Assembly: GCA_050249235.1 (NCBI GenBank)
Contig: JBFWQW010000004.1
Coordinates: 1-64,000, forward strand
Source: JAEKLB01 sp050249235
GTDB taxonomy: Bacteria > Actinomycetota > Acidimicrobiia > Acidimicrobiales > CADCSY01
Reading direction: 5' to 3'
DNA: 64,000 nucleotides
Below are positions 53,113 through 62,254 of the stretch, in pieces; the stretch's first letter is position 1, and each line of letters starts with the position of its first letter. Position numbers and translations under genes: made by a program. The notes below the pieces were generated by a model that was not told where the DNA came from, did not search any database, and saw nothing but the letters and a program-made list of their open reading frames with translations.

Positions 53113-54000
53113 TCACCGGCGGTTCTCGTCGACGGCGGTCTGGTCGGCGACGGTGTCGTCGTCGGGCCCGGGTGCCCAGCGGGTGTGGTCGGGGTCGATC
53201 GTCCGCGTCGAGTCGACGGGCGCGTCGGCGTCGCGGTCGCGGTCGCGGTCGCGGACCGTGCCCCCCGTGCGGTCGGTGGTCGTCGCGACGGGCTCGACCT
53301 CGCCCACCCTCACGCCGGCCGCCGACGTCGGGGCCGTGGTGGCCAGCACCCGCTCCTCGGCCTCGGCGTGGCGGGCATCGGCGGTCTCGAGCCGATCGTG
53401 GCCGCTGGCGCGGAGGCGGGCCTCGGGGCCGACGGCCGGGTCGAGGGCCCGGGCGACCAGGCGGCCGTGCCACCGCTCGCCCCAGAGCCCACCGGCGACG
53501 GCGCCGACGAAGGCGGCGACCAGCGAGCCGATGCCGGCCAGCGAGGCGGCGTCCCCCCACTCGTCGCGGGTGCCGGGCGTGCCGAGGTCGCGGAGGAGGC
53601 CCACGATCCGGTCGGACTCCGTGACCTCGTCGGCGAACCACACCGCCAGCCCGGCCAGGGCCACGCCACCCACGAAGACGCCGAGGCCGTGGAGGAGCCC
53701 GCCCCGGCGGGCCATCCGGCCGGCCGCGTAGCCGCCGAGCAGGAAGGCGGCCGCCATCACCGCGATCGTTGCCACCGCCACGCCGTCGGCCATGTCGCCC
53801 CAGTCTCGGTCGAGGAAGTCCTCGTCGGCGCCGGCCCAGTCGGCGACGGCGGCCACCAGCCCGGAGAGGAACACGAACGCCCCGAAGGCGGTCATCGTCC
53901 CGGCCAGCACGCTGATGGCCGAGAAGGGCGAGTAGCCGGCGTCGCGCACCAGCCGTCGCCGGTCACGAGCGGTCTCGGTCGTGGCTGACGAGCGGGCCAT
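53113..54000 (-). CDS. Membrane protein of unknown function
   Basis: A 295-residue protein with about four to five helices in the first 175 residues: ISVLAGTMTAFGAFVFLSGL, then GVAVATIAVMAAAFLLGGYA, LGVFVGGVALAGLAVWFAD and SLVAAFVGAVAGGLWG, with charged acidic loops. The remainder is a hydrophilic C-terminal tail rich in Asp, Arg and Thr, including RDRDRDRDAD. I do not recognise a named family; similar arrangements appear in actinobacterial stress or envelope proteins. GGAGG lies 6 bases before the ATG. Confidence 0.72.
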   Translation of the reverse strand: MARSSATTETARDRRRLVRDAGYSPFSAISVLAGTMTAFGAFVFLSGLVAAVADWAGADEDFLDRDWGDMADGVAVATIAVMAAAFLLGGYAAGRMARRGGLLHGLGVFVGGVALAGLAVWFADEVTESDRIVGLLRDLGTPGTRDEWGDAASLAGIGSLVAAFVGAVAGGLWGERWHGRLVARALDPAVGPEARLRASGHDRLETADARHAEAEERVLATTAPTSAAGVRVGEVEPVATTTDRTGGTVRDRDRDRDADAPVDSTRTIDPDHTRWAPGPDDDTVADQTAVDENRR

Positions 54001-54094
54001 GGTCCACCTCCGTGGAGACGCGTTCTCCGTGCCGCCACCGCTACCCCGCGGGCCCGCCGCCGAAGCCGCCTCCCGTTCTTTCCCTCCCTGTCGA

Positions 54095-54149
54095 CCCGTT
54101 CTCTGTCGACGCCGCCGGTACAACCCCGGCCCGGTCGACGAGGAACGGG
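54095..54149 (-). terminator. Hairpin downstream of the epoxide hydrolase gene
   Basis: CCCGTTCTCTGTCGAC (54095-54110) pairs with GTCGACGAGGAACGGG (54134-54149), with a few mismatches or wobbles in the middle. It starts 8 bases after the stop at 54158. The left arm shares CCGTTCTCTGTCG exactly with the hairpin at 30802. Confidence 0.65.
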
Positions 54150-54157
54150 GAGGACGG

Positions 54158-55318
54158 TCAGCGGGGGCGGGAGGCGAAGAAGGAGCTGACCTCGTCGACG
54201 AAGAGGTCGGGCACCTGCATGGCGGGGAAGTGGCCGCCGGCCGGCAGGTCGGACCAGCGCACCACGTTGAAGGCCGACTCGATCCAGCGGCGGGGTGAGT
54301 TGAAGGGCTCGCCCGGGTAGCGGGCGAAGCCGATCGGGACCTCCGGATGTGGCCTGCCCACCCGGGGCCCGACCCGCTCCGGGCCGATCGTCTCGTGGTA
54401 CATGCGCATCGACGCGTTGATCGTGCCGGTGAACCAGTAGATCGACAGGTTGTCGAGCAGCCGGTCGGGGGAGAAGGCGGCCAGGCCGTCGCCGCCTGTC
54501 CAGGCCTGGAACTTCTCGAGGATCCAACCGGCCAGCCCGGCGGGGGAGTCGGTGAGCCCGTAGGCCAGCGACTGGGGCCGGGTGGCGTGGACCTGCTGGT
54601 AGGCGGACTCGAGCGCCCGGAACCGGGCCGAAGCGGCCAGCTCGGCCTCCTCGGCCCCGTCGACCGGTCCGGGCCCGTCCTTCGGCGGCCCGGCGACGAG
54701 CAGGTTGAGGTGGAGCGCGGCCACCCGGTCGGGATGGCGGGCGCTCACCTCGGAGACGACCATCGAGCCCCAGTCGCCGCCCTGGCAGAAGTAGCGGTCG
54801 TAGCCGAGCCGCTCCATCACCTCGGCGAAGGCGGCGGCCGTCCGGCCGATGTCCCAGCCGGCCTCCCTCGTCGGGCCGCTGAACCCGTAGCCGGGGAGCG
54901 ACGGGGCCACGACGTGGAGGGCCCCGGCCGGGTCGCGCCCGTGGGCGGCCGGGTCGGTGAGCGGGCCGAGCACGTCCCAGAACTCGGCGACCGAACCCGG
55001 CCAGCCGTGGGCGAGCAGCAGGGGCCGGGCCCCGGGCTCGGGCGAGCGGACGTGCAGGAGGTGGAGATGCTGACCGTCGACCGTGGTCGTGACCTGCGGG
55101 AACCGGTTGCATCGCTCGACGAAGGCGTCGAAGTCGAAGTCGTCCCGCCAGCGCCGGCACAGCGCCTGCAGCGGGGCCAGCGCCGTCCCGCGAGTCCACC
55201 CCACGCCGGGGAGCTCGTCGGGCCAGCGGGTGCGGGCCAGGCGGCCGCGCAGGTCCTCGACGGCGTCGGGGTCGAGCTCGAACGTCCAGGGAGCGAAGCC
55301 CGGAGTCGCCGCCGTCAC
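54158..55318 (-). CDS. Epoxide hydrolase family (EHN-type) alpha/beta hydrolase
   Basis: A 386-residue alpha/beta hydrolase with the N-terminal epoxide-hydrolase domain (DAVEDLRGRLARTRWPDELP). The oxyanion region is LLAHGWPGSVAEFWDVLGPL, the nucleophile aspartate is in QGGDWGSMVV, lid tyrosines lie in SIYWFTGTINAS, and the catalytic histidine is in PAGGHFPAMQVP. It should hydrolyse an epoxide to a diol or a related substrate. The GTG overlaps the stop of the SDR gene (GTGA), so it follows SDR and MaoC genes in one operon. Confidence 0.9.
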   Translation of the reverse strand: MTAATPGFAPWTFELDPDAVEDLRGRLARTRWPDELPGVGWTRGTALAPLQALCRRWRDDFDFDAFVERCNRFPQVTTTVDGQHLHLLHVRSPEPGARPLLLAHGWPGSVAEFWDVLGPLTDPAAHGRDPAGALHVVAPSLPGYGFSGPTREAGWDIGRTAAAFAEVMERLGYDRYFCQGGDWGSMVVSEVSARHPDRVAALHLNLLVAGPPKDGPGPVDGAEEAELAASARFRALESAYQQVHATRPQSLAYGLTDSPAGLAGWILEKFQAWTGGDGLAAFSPDRLLDNLSIYWFTGTINASMRMYHETIGPERVGPRVGRPHPEVPIGFARYPGEPFNSPRRWIESAFNVVRWSDLPAGGHFPAMQVPDLFVDEVSSFFASRPR

Positions 55319-56220
55319 GCCGGCACGTTCCCGAGCATGTCGGCGTTGGCCCGGGCCGCCTCGAGCAGGGGCCGGAGGGCGGCGTCGACGGCGTGGGGGT
55401 CGTCGACGGCGCCGGTGGCTGGACCCCGGGCCCATCCCTCGGCCACGTAGAGGGCCCGCCCGGACGCGCCGATCACCCGTCCGGTGACCCCGGCCGACAG
55501 GGGCGAGGCCAGCCACACCAGGGCGGGCGACACGTACTTCGGGTCGAGCACCCCCTGCTTGGCCTCGTCGCTCTCGGCGAACCGGGTGCCCTCCATCATC
55601 CGGGTCATCGCCGTGGGGCACAGGGCGTTGACGGTGACGCCGTAGCGGGCCAGCTCCATGGCGGCGATCACGGTGAAGGAGGCGATGCCGGCCTTGGCCG
55701 CGCCGTAGTTGGCCTGGCCGGGCTGGCCGTAGAGGCCCGAGGCCGAGGTGGTGTTGACGATCCGGGCATCGGGCAGGTCGCCGGCCTTGGTCCGCTCCCG
55801 CCAGTGGTTGGCGGCCACCGACGTGAGGAGGAACGTGCTCTTGAGGTGCACCCGCAGGACGGCGTCCCAGTCGTCCTCCGTCATGGCGACGATGGTGCGG
55901 TCGCGGAGGATCCCGGCGTTGTTGACGACCACGTCGAGCCGGCCCCAGGTGTCGAGGGCCTGGCCCACCAGGCGGGTGGCGCCCTCCATGGTGGCGACAT
56001 CGTCGAGGTTGGCGACCGCCTCACCGCCGGCGGCCACGATCGCCTCGACCGCCTCCCGGGCCGCGTCGGACGACGCCGGCCCGCCGTCGGTCGGGACACC
56101 GAGGTCGTTCACCACGACCCGGGCGCCCTCCCGGGCCAGCGCCTCGGCGTGCGACCGCCCGATGCCCCGCCCGGCGCCGGAGATCACGCACACCCGGCCC
56201 TCGCAGAGCCCGGCGCTCAC
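55315..56220 (-). CDS. SDR family oxidoreductase
   Basis: A classical SDR of 301 residues related to 3-hydroxyacyl-CoA dehydrogenases of the multifunctional type 2 group. Motifs: SGAGRGIG, VVVNDLG, DDVATMEG, NNAGILRD, and the catalytic NYGAAKAG with Ser in NTTSASG. The substrate is probably a 3-hydroxyacyl-CoA. It overlaps MaoC and the epoxide hydrolase by GTGA on both sides. The N-terminus VSAGLCEGRVCVISG is short with no extension. Confidence 0.9.
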   Translation of the reverse strand: MSAGLCEGRVCVISGAGRGIGRSHAEALAREGARVVVNDLGVPTDGGPASSDAAREAVEAIVAAGGEAVANLDDVATMEGATRLVGQALDTWGRLDVVVNNAGILRDRTIVAMTEDDWDAVLRVHLKSTFLLTSVAANHWRERTKAGDLPDARIVNTTSASGLYGQPGQANYGAAKAGIASFTVIAAMELARYGVTVNALCPTAMTRMMEGTRFAESDEAKQGVLDPKYVSPALVWLASPLSAGVTGRVIGASGRALYVAEGWARGPATGAVDDPHAVDAALRPLLEAARANADMLGNVPA

Positions 56221-56723
56221 CCCGCCTCCTCGGCCCCGACGCCCCGCTGCATGCGGGTGGGGCGGTAGACGAGCACGACGTCGCCCTCCTGGTTGAGCAC
56301 GGTGTTGGTGGACGTGACGATGCCGCGGCCCGGGCGACTGGTGGCCCGCGACGCGGTGACCTCGACGACGACCTCGACGGTGTCGCCGACGTACACCGGG
56401 TCGCGCACCTCCATCTCGAGGCCGAGGAAGGCGATGCCAGTGCCGTGCAGGACGTTCGTCTGGAGCACGAGGCCCTCGGCCAGCACGAGGGTGAGCATGC
56501 CGGGCACGACCCGGCCCCGGTAGCCGAGCTCGGTCGCCCGGCGGGCGTCGAGGAACATCGACCCGATGAAGCCGGCCAGCCCGACGAAGCTCACCAGGTC
56601 GGTCTCGGTGACGGTGCGGGCCGCCGACCGGAACCGGAAGCCGACGGGTTGGTCCTCCCACGTGAGCCCGTGGGCGAGCGGGGCGACGTCGCCGAAGCCG
56701 TCGGCGGCGGGTCGGTCGGGCAC
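56217..56723 (-). CDS. MaoC-like dehydratase (hotdog fold)
   Basis: A 168-residue hotdog-fold protein. WEDQPVGFRFRSAARTVTETDLVSFVGLAG is broken here into its two key parts, DQPVGFRF and TVTETDLVSFVGL, which match the R-hydratase/MaoC N-terminal helix and beta-1; GYRGRVVPGMLTLVLAEGLV and DPVYVGDTVEVVVEV follow. It is expected to hydrate 2-enoyl-CoA. The GTG start lies about 85 bases from the divergent enoyl-CoA hydratase gene; no clear ribosome site is seen. Confidence 0.88.
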   Translation of the reverse strand: MPDRPAADGFGDVAPLAHGLTWEDQPVGFRFRSAARTVTETDLVSFVGLAGFIGSMFLDARRATELGYRGRVVPGMLTLVLAEGLVLQTNVLHGTGIAFLGLEMEVRDPVYVGDTVEVVVEVTASRATSRPGRGIVTSTNTVLNQEGDVVLVYRPTRMQRGVGAEEAG

Positions 56724-56768
56724 CTGCGGACAGTAGCCAGCGGCCCGCAGGCCCGACCCGCCCCGCTG

Positions 56769-56774
56769 GTAGGT
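56769..56774 (+). promoter_or_regulatory. Possible -10 box upstream of the enoyl-CoA hydratase operon
   Basis: TAGGTT 34 bases before the ATG at 56808 in an 84-base divergent region. Weak; sequence match only. Confidence 0.3.
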
Positions 56775-56807
56775 TGCGCGGCGCCCTCGACCCAGGAGCC
56801 CGCCCGC

Positions 56808-57581
56808 ATGTCCGATGCCGAGCCGCTGGTGAAGCTGGAGTCCGACGGCGCCGTGCGCATCGTCACGCTCAACCGCCCCGACGCCCGCAACGCCTTCAAC
56901 GACCCGCTCAAGCTGGCCTTCGTCGACGTGCTCCGCCAGCTGGCCCGCGACCAGTCGGCGCGGGCCGTCCTGCTCACCGGCGCCGGCTCGTCGTTCAGCG
57001 GCGGTGGCGACATCAGCAACTTCGCCAACCGCTACGAGTTCGAGAACCGCTTCTACTGGATGCGCGAGGCCCGGTTGCTGGCCGACGAGATGCTGCGCTG
57101 CCACCTGCCGATCGTGGCCGCCCTCAACGGCCCGGCAGTCGGGCTGGGGTGCAGCCTCGCCATCATGAGCGACATCGTCCTCATCGCCGAGGACGCCTTC
57201 ATGGCCGACCCCCACGTCGGCGTCGGCCTGGTGGCGGCCGACGGCGGGGCCGTCCTCTGGCCCCTGCTGATGAGCTACCTGAAGGCCAAGGAGTACCTGC
57301 TCCTCGGCGAGCGGATCCCCGCCGCCGAGGCGGTGCAGCTCGGCCTGGCCAACCGGGTCGTCCCCACCGCCGAGATCCACGCCGAGGGGCTGAAGCTGGC
57401 CCACCGCCTGGCCGAGCTGCCCTGGCAGGCGGTGCAGGAGACCAAGCGGGCCATCAACCTCCACCTCCAGGAGGCGGCCATGCGGGTGATGCCTATGGCG
57501 ACGACGGCCGAGAGCGAGTCGTTCAACACCGAGGCCATCCAGGAGTTCATGGACCGCTTCGGCGCCGGCGGGAAGGCCTAG
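56808..57581 (+). CDS. Enoyl-CoA hydratase/isomerase family protein
   Basis: Crotonase-fold enzyme of 257 residues. Oxyanion-hole segments are visible: SSFSGGGDISNF (first NH) and LNGPAVGLGCSLAIMSD (second), followed by ADPHVGVGLVAADGG. Hydration or isomerisation of an enoyl-CoA cannot be told apart by sequence. AGGAG lies 10 bases before the ATG. It is the first of four genes (two hydratases, a dehydrogenase, a thiolase) on the plus strand. Confidence 0.92.
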   Translation: MSDAEPLVKLESDGAVRIVTLNRPDARNAFNDPLKLAFVDVLRQLARDQSARAVLLTGAGSSFSGGGDISNFANRYEFENRFYWMREARLLADEMLRCHLPIVAALNGPAVGLGCSLAIMSDIVLIAEDAFMADPHVGVGLVAADGGAVLWPLLMSYLKAKEYLLLGERIPAAEAVQLGLANRVVPTAEIHAEGLKLAHRLAELPWQAVQETKRAINLHLQEAAMRVMPMATTAESESFNTEAIQEFMDRFGAGGKA

Positions 57582-57590
57582 GGGCGACCG

Positions 57591-58382
57591 GTGGCCTCCG
57601 ACGCCGGCGTCGTGCTCTCAGAGGTCGCCGACGGCGTGGCCACGCTGACGTTCAACCGTCCCGAGGCGAACAACGGCTGGAGCATCGAGATGGAGGAGCG
57701 CTACTTCGAGCTCCTCGACGAGGCCGAGCGCGACGACCGGGTGCGGGCCGTCGTGGTCACCGCCGCCGGCCGCCACTTCTGCCCCGGGCTCGACCTGCAG
57801 CGGCTGGCGGCCAAGGCCGACGGCGTGCCCGCCCCCGAGCGGCAGCTCCCGGTCACCTACCCGCTGCGGATGCCCAAGCCCATGGTGTGCGCCATCAACG
57901 GCACCGCGGCCGGCATCGGCCTCGTGCACGCCGCCGTGTGCGACATCCGCTTCGCCGCCGAGGGCACCCGGATGGCGACGTCGTTCACCCGCCGGGGCCT
58001 GGTGGCCGAGCACCTGCTGTCGTGGCTGCTGCCCCGCATGGTCGGCCACGCCAACGCCAGCGACCTGCTGCTCTCCGGGCGGGTCTTCACCGCCGAAGAG
58101 GCGCTGGCCATGGGGTTCCTCAACCGGGTGGTGCCGGCCGACGCCCTGCTCGACGAGGCCACCGCCTACGCCCGCGACCTGGCCGACAACTGCTCGCCCC
58201 TCTCGATGGCGCAGGTGAAGGGCCAGCTGCTGGACGACTGGCTCCGGTCGCGGGGCGAGTCGCTCGACGCCTTCGAGGCGCTCAAGGACGATCCCCGCCG
58301 GGCCGCCGAGCTCGCCGAGGGCGTCGCCAGCTTCCGGGAGAAGCGCCCGCCCCGCTTCGCACCGCTCCCGTACGGGCCGTGA
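57591..58382 (+). CDS. Enoyl-CoA hydratase/isomerase family protein
   Basis: A second crotonase-fold protein, 263 residues. The segments TAAGRHFCPGLDLQRLA and INGTAAGIGLVHAAVCD form the oxyanion hole; TSFTRRGLVAEHLLSWLLPR is the usual substrate-side helix. It differs enough from its neighbour to suggest a different step, such as isomerase or retro-Claisen-type chemistry, but this is inference. It starts at GTG 57591, 9 bases after the preceding stop, and overlaps the dehydrogenase start (GTGA). Confidence 0.9.
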   Translation: MASDAGVVLSEVADGVATLTFNRPEANNGWSIEMEERYFELLDEAERDDRVRAVVVTAAGRHFCPGLDLQRLAAKADGVPAPERQLPVTYPLRMPKPMVCAINGTAAGIGLVHAAVCDIRFAAEGTRMATSFTRRGLVAEHLLSWLLPRMVGHANASDLLLSGRVFTAEEALAMGFLNRVVPADALLDEATAYARDLADNCSPLSMAQVKGQLLDDWLRSRGESLDAFEALKDDPRRAAELAEGVASFREKRPPRFAPLPYGP

Positions 58383-59542
58383 TCGACGAGGGGGAGGTCG
58401 AGACCCGGCTGGCGTCGTGCCTCGAGCGGCGGGACGAGCACACCAGGGTCACGACCCTCGGCGCCGGCGGCTACGACGTCGAGGCCGGCCGCCGATACCT
58501 GGCCGCCGTGGTCGACGACGGCCTGGCGGTGCCGGCCTGGCCGGTCGAGCACGGCGGGCGGGCTGCCGGCCCCGACGAGGTGGCGGCGGTGAAGCAGGTC
58601 CACCAGGCGTTCGCGGTGCCCGACCTCTATCCCTTCCGGGTGGGGCTGCACATGGTGGGACCAACGTTGCTCGAGCACGGCACCGACGACCAGCGCGATC
58701 GCTGGCTCCGGCCCATCGCGTCGGGCCGGGAGATCTGGTGCCAGCTCTTCTCCGAGCCCGACGCCGGCTCCGACCTGGCCAACGTGTCGACGCTGGCCAC
58801 CCGGCTCGACGGTGGCTGGCGGCTCGACGGCCAGAAGGTGTGGACGAGCCGTGGTGCCTATGCCGACCGGGGCATCTGCCTGGCCCGCCACGACGCCGAG
58901 GTGCCGAAGCACGCCGGGCTCACCATGTTCGCGGTGCGGATGGACGCCCCCGGCGTGGAGGTGCGGCCGCTCCGGCAGATGAACGGCGACACCCACTTCA
59001 GCGAGGTGTTCCTCGCCGGGGCCGAGGTGGACGACGCCGACCGCATCGGCGAGGTGGGCGGGGGCTGGAAGGTCACCACCACCCTCCTCGCCCACGAGCG
59101 GGCCGCCGCCGACCGCAGCGCGCCGCGGGCCGTCGGCGACAGCGCCCTGCCGGTGTGGCTGGCCGGGCTGGGCGCCACCGAGCGGTGGCGGGCCGATGCC
59201 GTCCTGCGCGACCGGGCCATGGCGCTCTTCGCCTACGAGGAGTCGATCCGCTTCACCCAGCTGCGGGCCGCGGCCAGCGGGGCCGGGGGCTCGGGGCTCA
59301 AGCTCCACGGGGCGGCATCGTTCAAGCGGCGGGCCGAGCTCGTGCTCGACGCCCTCGGGCCGCACGGGATGCTGGCCGACGTCGACGCGGCGGTGGACTT
59401 CCTGACCGCCCCGTCCATGTCGATCCGGGGCGGCACCGACGAGATCCAGCGCAACGTGGTGGGGGAGCGGGTGCTCGGCCTGCCGACCGAGCCCCGCATC
59501 GACCGGGACGTGCCGTGGTCGCGGTCCCGCCGGGGCCTCTGA
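58379..59542 (+). CDS. Acyl-CoA dehydrogenase
   Basis: A 387-residue FAD-linked acyl-CoA dehydrogenase. The flavin loop is QLFSEPDAGSDLANVST, the beta domain has QKVWTSRGAYADRGICLAR, and the C-terminus ends GGTDEIQRNVVGERVLGLP. It has GTG at 58379 overlapping the hydratase stop. It lacks a coupled partner subunit, unlike the pairs at 9101-11514 and 62255-64000, and probably forms a homotetramer. Confidence 0.92.
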   Translation: MIDEGEVETRLASCLERRDEHTRVTTLGAGGYDVEAGRRYLAAVVDDGLAVPAWPVEHGGRAAGPDEVAAVKQVHQAFAVPDLYPFRVGLHMVGPTLLEHGTDDQRDRWLRPIASGREIWCQLFSEPDAGSDLANVSTLATRLDGGWRLDGQKVWTSRGAYADRGICLARHDAEVPKHAGLTMFAVRMDAPGVEVRPLRQMNGDTHFSEVFLAGAEVDDADRIGEVGGGWKVTTTLLAHERAAADRSAPRAVGDSALPVWLAGLGATERWRADAVLRDRAMALFAYEESIRFTQLRAAASGAGGSGLKLHGAASFKRRAELVLDALGPHGMLADVDAAVDFLTAPSMSIRGGTDEIQRNVVGERVLGLPTEPRIDRDVPWSRSRRGL

Positions 59543-59585
59543 GCGCGACCTCACTACGCTCGCCCGGACGGCAGGAGGAGGCGAC

Positions 59586-60767
59586 GTGAGCGACGTGGTC
59601 GTGGTGGGCGCGGTGCGGTCGGCGATCGGGAGGCGGAACGGGGCCCTGGCCCACACCTACGCCACCGAGCTGCTCGGCGACGTGCTGGCCGGGTTGGTCG
59701 AGCGCACGGGCATCGACCCGGGCGCGGTCGGCCACGTGCTCGGCGGGTGCGTGAACCAGCTCGGGATGCAGGCGTCGAACGTGACCCGCAACGCCTGGCT
59801 CGGCGCCGGCCTCCCCCTCGAGGTCCCAGCGGTCACGGTGAACACGCAGTGCGGCTCGTCGCAGGAGGCCACCACCCTGGCCCACGCCCTGCTCGGCGCC
59901 GGGCTGGTCGACGTGGCCATCGCCTGCGGCGTCGAGGCCATGAGCCAGGTGCCGATGGGCTCGACGGCGCCGTCCGAGCCCGACTACGGCCAACCCCGGG
60001 GCGGCCGGTACGCCACGGTCTACGAGCCCACCACCCAGTTCGAGGGTGCCGAGCGGATCGCCGAGACGTGGCAGCTCACCCGCGACGAGCTCGACGGGTT
60101 CGGGAAGCGCTCGCAGGACCTGGCCGCGTCGGCCTGGGAAGCGGGCCGGTTCGACGACCAGATCCTCGGCCTCGACGTGGCCGTCACCGACGACCGCGGC
60201 GACGTAGTCGGCACCAAGCGCTTCGACCGCGACGAGGGCCTGCGGGCCACCACGCTGGAGGGCCTGTCCGGCCTCAAGACCAACCTGCGGGACCGCGACC
60301 CCGCCTTCCACACCGCCGGCACGTCGTCGCAGATCTCCGACGGCGCCAGCGCGGTGCTGCTCACGACGGCCGAGCGGGCCGACCAGCTCGGGCTGCGGCC
60401 CCGGGCCCGGATCGTGGCGTCGGTGCTGGCCGGCAGCGACCCGGTCCACATGCTCACCGGCCCCATCCCGGCCACGGCCCAGCTGCTCGAGCGGTCCGGT
60501 CTCGCCCTCGACGACATCGACCTGTTCGAGGTGAACGAGGCCTTCGCCTCGGTGGTGCTGGCCTGGCGCAAGGAGACCGGCGCCGACCCCGACAAGGTGA
60601 ACGTGAACGGCGGCGCCATCGCCCTCGGCCACCCCCTCGGCGCCACCGGCACCGTCCTGCTCACCAAGGCCCTCCACGAGCTGGAGCGCCGCCAGGGCCG
60701 CTACGCCCTCGTGACGATGTGCTGCGGCGGCGGCCTCGGCACCGGCACCATCCTCGAGCGCCTCTGA
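59586..60767 (+). CDS. Thiolase (acetyl-CoA acetyltransferase/3-ketoacyl-CoA thiolase)
   Basis: A 393-residue thiolase. The nucleophile Cys89 is in VNTQCGSSQEA, the NEAF motif in FEVNEAFASV, the catalytic histidine in GGAIALGHPLGATG, and the second cysteine in VTMCCGGGLGTG. Degradative chain shortening is likely, given the hydratase and dehydrogenase upstream. GAGGAGG precedes the GTG start by 6 bases. It ends at the hairpin at 60775. Confidence 0.95.
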   Translation: MSDVVVVGAVRSAIGRRNGALAHTYATELLGDVLAGLVERTGIDPGAVGHVLGGCVNQLGMQASNVTRNAWLGAGLPLEVPAVTVNTQCGSSQEATTLAHALLGAGLVDVAIACGVEAMSQVPMGSTAPSEPDYGQPRGGRYATVYEPTTQFEGAERIAETWQLTRDELDGFGKRSQDLAASAWEAGRFDDQILGLDVAVTDDRGDVVGTKRFDRDEGLRATTLEGLSGLKTNLRDRDPAFHTAGTSSQISDGASAVLLTTAERADQLGLRPRARIVASVLAGSDPVHMLTGPIPATAQLLERSGLALDDIDLFEVNEAFASVVLAWRKETGADPDKVNVNGGAIALGHPLGATGTVLLTKALHELERRQGRYALVTMCCGGGLGTGTILERL

Positions 60768-60774
60768 CCTTCGT

Positions 60775-60819
60775 TCCGGGTTCACGGATCCACGCACGTG
60801 TAGGAGCCATGAACCCGGA
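60775..60819. terminator. Hairpin between convergent thiolase and ligase genes
   Basis: TCCGGGTTCACGG (60775-60787) pairs with CCATGAACCCGGA (60807-60819) with one mismatch, around a 19-base loop. It lies 7 bases after the thiolase stop and can serve both convergent operons. Confidence 0.75.
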
Positions 60820-60842
60820 GCCAGGTCGGTCCGACGACCGGC

Positions 60843-62252
60843 TCACGGCATCGGCAGGTCCCGCCGCTGGATCTTGCCGTTGGGGTTGCGGGGGATGGCG
60901 GGCACGGCGGTCCAGACGGTGGGGACCTTGAAGCCGGCCAGGTGCGTGCGGGTCCAGCTGCGGAGCTCGGCCTCGTCGAGGGTGCCGTCGGCAGTGACGA
61001 CCCAGGCGCCGACGGTCTGGCCGAGGCGGTCGTCGGGCACGGCGGCCACGGCCACGTCGAGCACGGCCGGGTGGCGGCCGAGGACGGCCTCGACCTCGAG
61101 GGGGTGGACGTTCTCGCCGCCCCGCACGATCACGTCGCCGGCCCGGCCGGTGAGGAAGAGGTAGCCGTCGTCGAGGGTGCCGAGGTCGCCGGTGCGCAGC
61201 CAGCCGTCGGGGCCGGGACGGAAGAGGTGGTCGGCCCGGGCCAAGACCTCACCGGCCTCGATGCGCAGCTCGACGCCCGGCGCGGCCCGCCCCGCGGCCC
61301 GCAGCAGGTCGGGGCGGTCGGCGACCCCACGGCGGTGGTCGGCCGCCGACAGGGAGGCGATCGGGCTCCCCTCCGTCTGGCCGTAGAGCGCTACCACTTC
61401 GAGCGCCGTCTCCTGGGCCAGGAGGGCGGCCAGCGTGGCCGGCCGGATCGGGGCGCCGCCGTACTGCAGCAGCCGCATCGACGGGAGCCGCAGCCGGCCC
61501 CGCCCGAGCATGTCCTCGATCATCGTGGGCACGACGGAGCCGTGGGTGGGAGCCAGCGGGGCCAGGGCGGCCCAGGCCTCGTCGCGGTAGCGGGGGAGCG
61601 GGATCACGGCCGCACCGGCGGCGAGGGCGGCCAGGGTGAGGCCGAGGCCGCCGATGTGGTGGATGCCCTTGGCGGTGACGTAGCGGTCGCCGGGGCCGAG
61701 GTCGAGGAGCCCGGCGACGACGGGGGTGCGGGCGGCCAGGGGGGCGTGGCGGACGTCGACCCGCTTCGGCACGCCGGCCGTGCCCGACGTGTGCAGCACC
61801 ACCGCCACCTCGCCGGGCGACGCCGGACCGGGCTCGGCCTCGACGAGGGGGCCCAGCACGGCCAGCCGGTGCCCGGAGGCGTCGGCCACCGCTGCCCCGA
61901 CCGCAGCCGACGGCCCGTCGGCGACCAGCACCGACCCGCCGGCGGAGCGGACGGCCGCCTCCAGCTCGCCGGGCGTGAGGAGGGGGCCGAGCGGCGCGAT
62001 CGGTCGGCCCGACGCGGCGCCGGCCACCACGAGGGCCAGGGCCGACGGCGACGCCCAGAGGATCGCCGGCACGGTCTGGCCGGGTGCCACCCCGAGCGCG
62101 TCGAGCCAGGCGCTGGCCCCGGCCGCCCGGGCCAGGAGCTCCTCCGTGGTCCAGGCGGCGCCGGCGTCGACGACGGCCAGGTCGCCGGCCGGCCGGGCCG
62201 CCAGCTGGTCGAGCCAGGCCGAGCCGCTCGGGCCGTGCGCGCCGTCCGCCAT
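60843..62252 (-). CDS. Acyl-CoA ligase (AMP-binding enzyme)
   Basis: A 469-residue ANL-family ligase, somewhat short. The ATP loop is HTSGTAGVPKRV, the adenylate motif region YGQTEGSP, the hinge GWLRTGDLG, and the C-terminal catalytic lysine lies in NPNGKIQRRDL. It would activate a carboxylic acid as CoA thioester to feed the dehydrogenase pair encoded upstream on the same strand. It starts 2 bases after the acyl-CoA dehydrogenase stop at 62255. Confidence 0.9.
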   Translation of the reverse strand: MADGAHGPSGSAWLDQLAARPAGDLAVVDAGAAWTTEELLARAAGASAWLDALGVAPGQTVPAILWASPSALALVVAGAASGRPIAPLGPLLTPGELEAAVRSAGGSVLVADGPSAAVGAAVADASGHRLAVLGPLVEAEPGPASPGEVAVVLHTSGTAGVPKRVDVRHAPLAARTPVVAGLLDLGPGDRYVTAKGIHHIGGLGLTLAALAAGAAVIPLPRYRDEAWAALAPLAPTHGSVVPTMIEDMLGRGRLRLPSMRLLQYGGAPIRPATLAALLAQETALEVVALYGQTEGSPIASLSAADHRRGVADRPDLLRAAGRAAPGVELRIEAGEVLARADHLFRPGPDGWLRTGDLGTLDDGYLFLTGRAGDVIVRGGENVHPLEVEAVLGRHPAVLDVAVAAVPDDRLGQTVGAWVVTADGTLDEAELRSWTRTHLAGFKVPTVWTAVPAIPRNPNGKIQRRDLPMP

Positions 62253-62254
62253 CG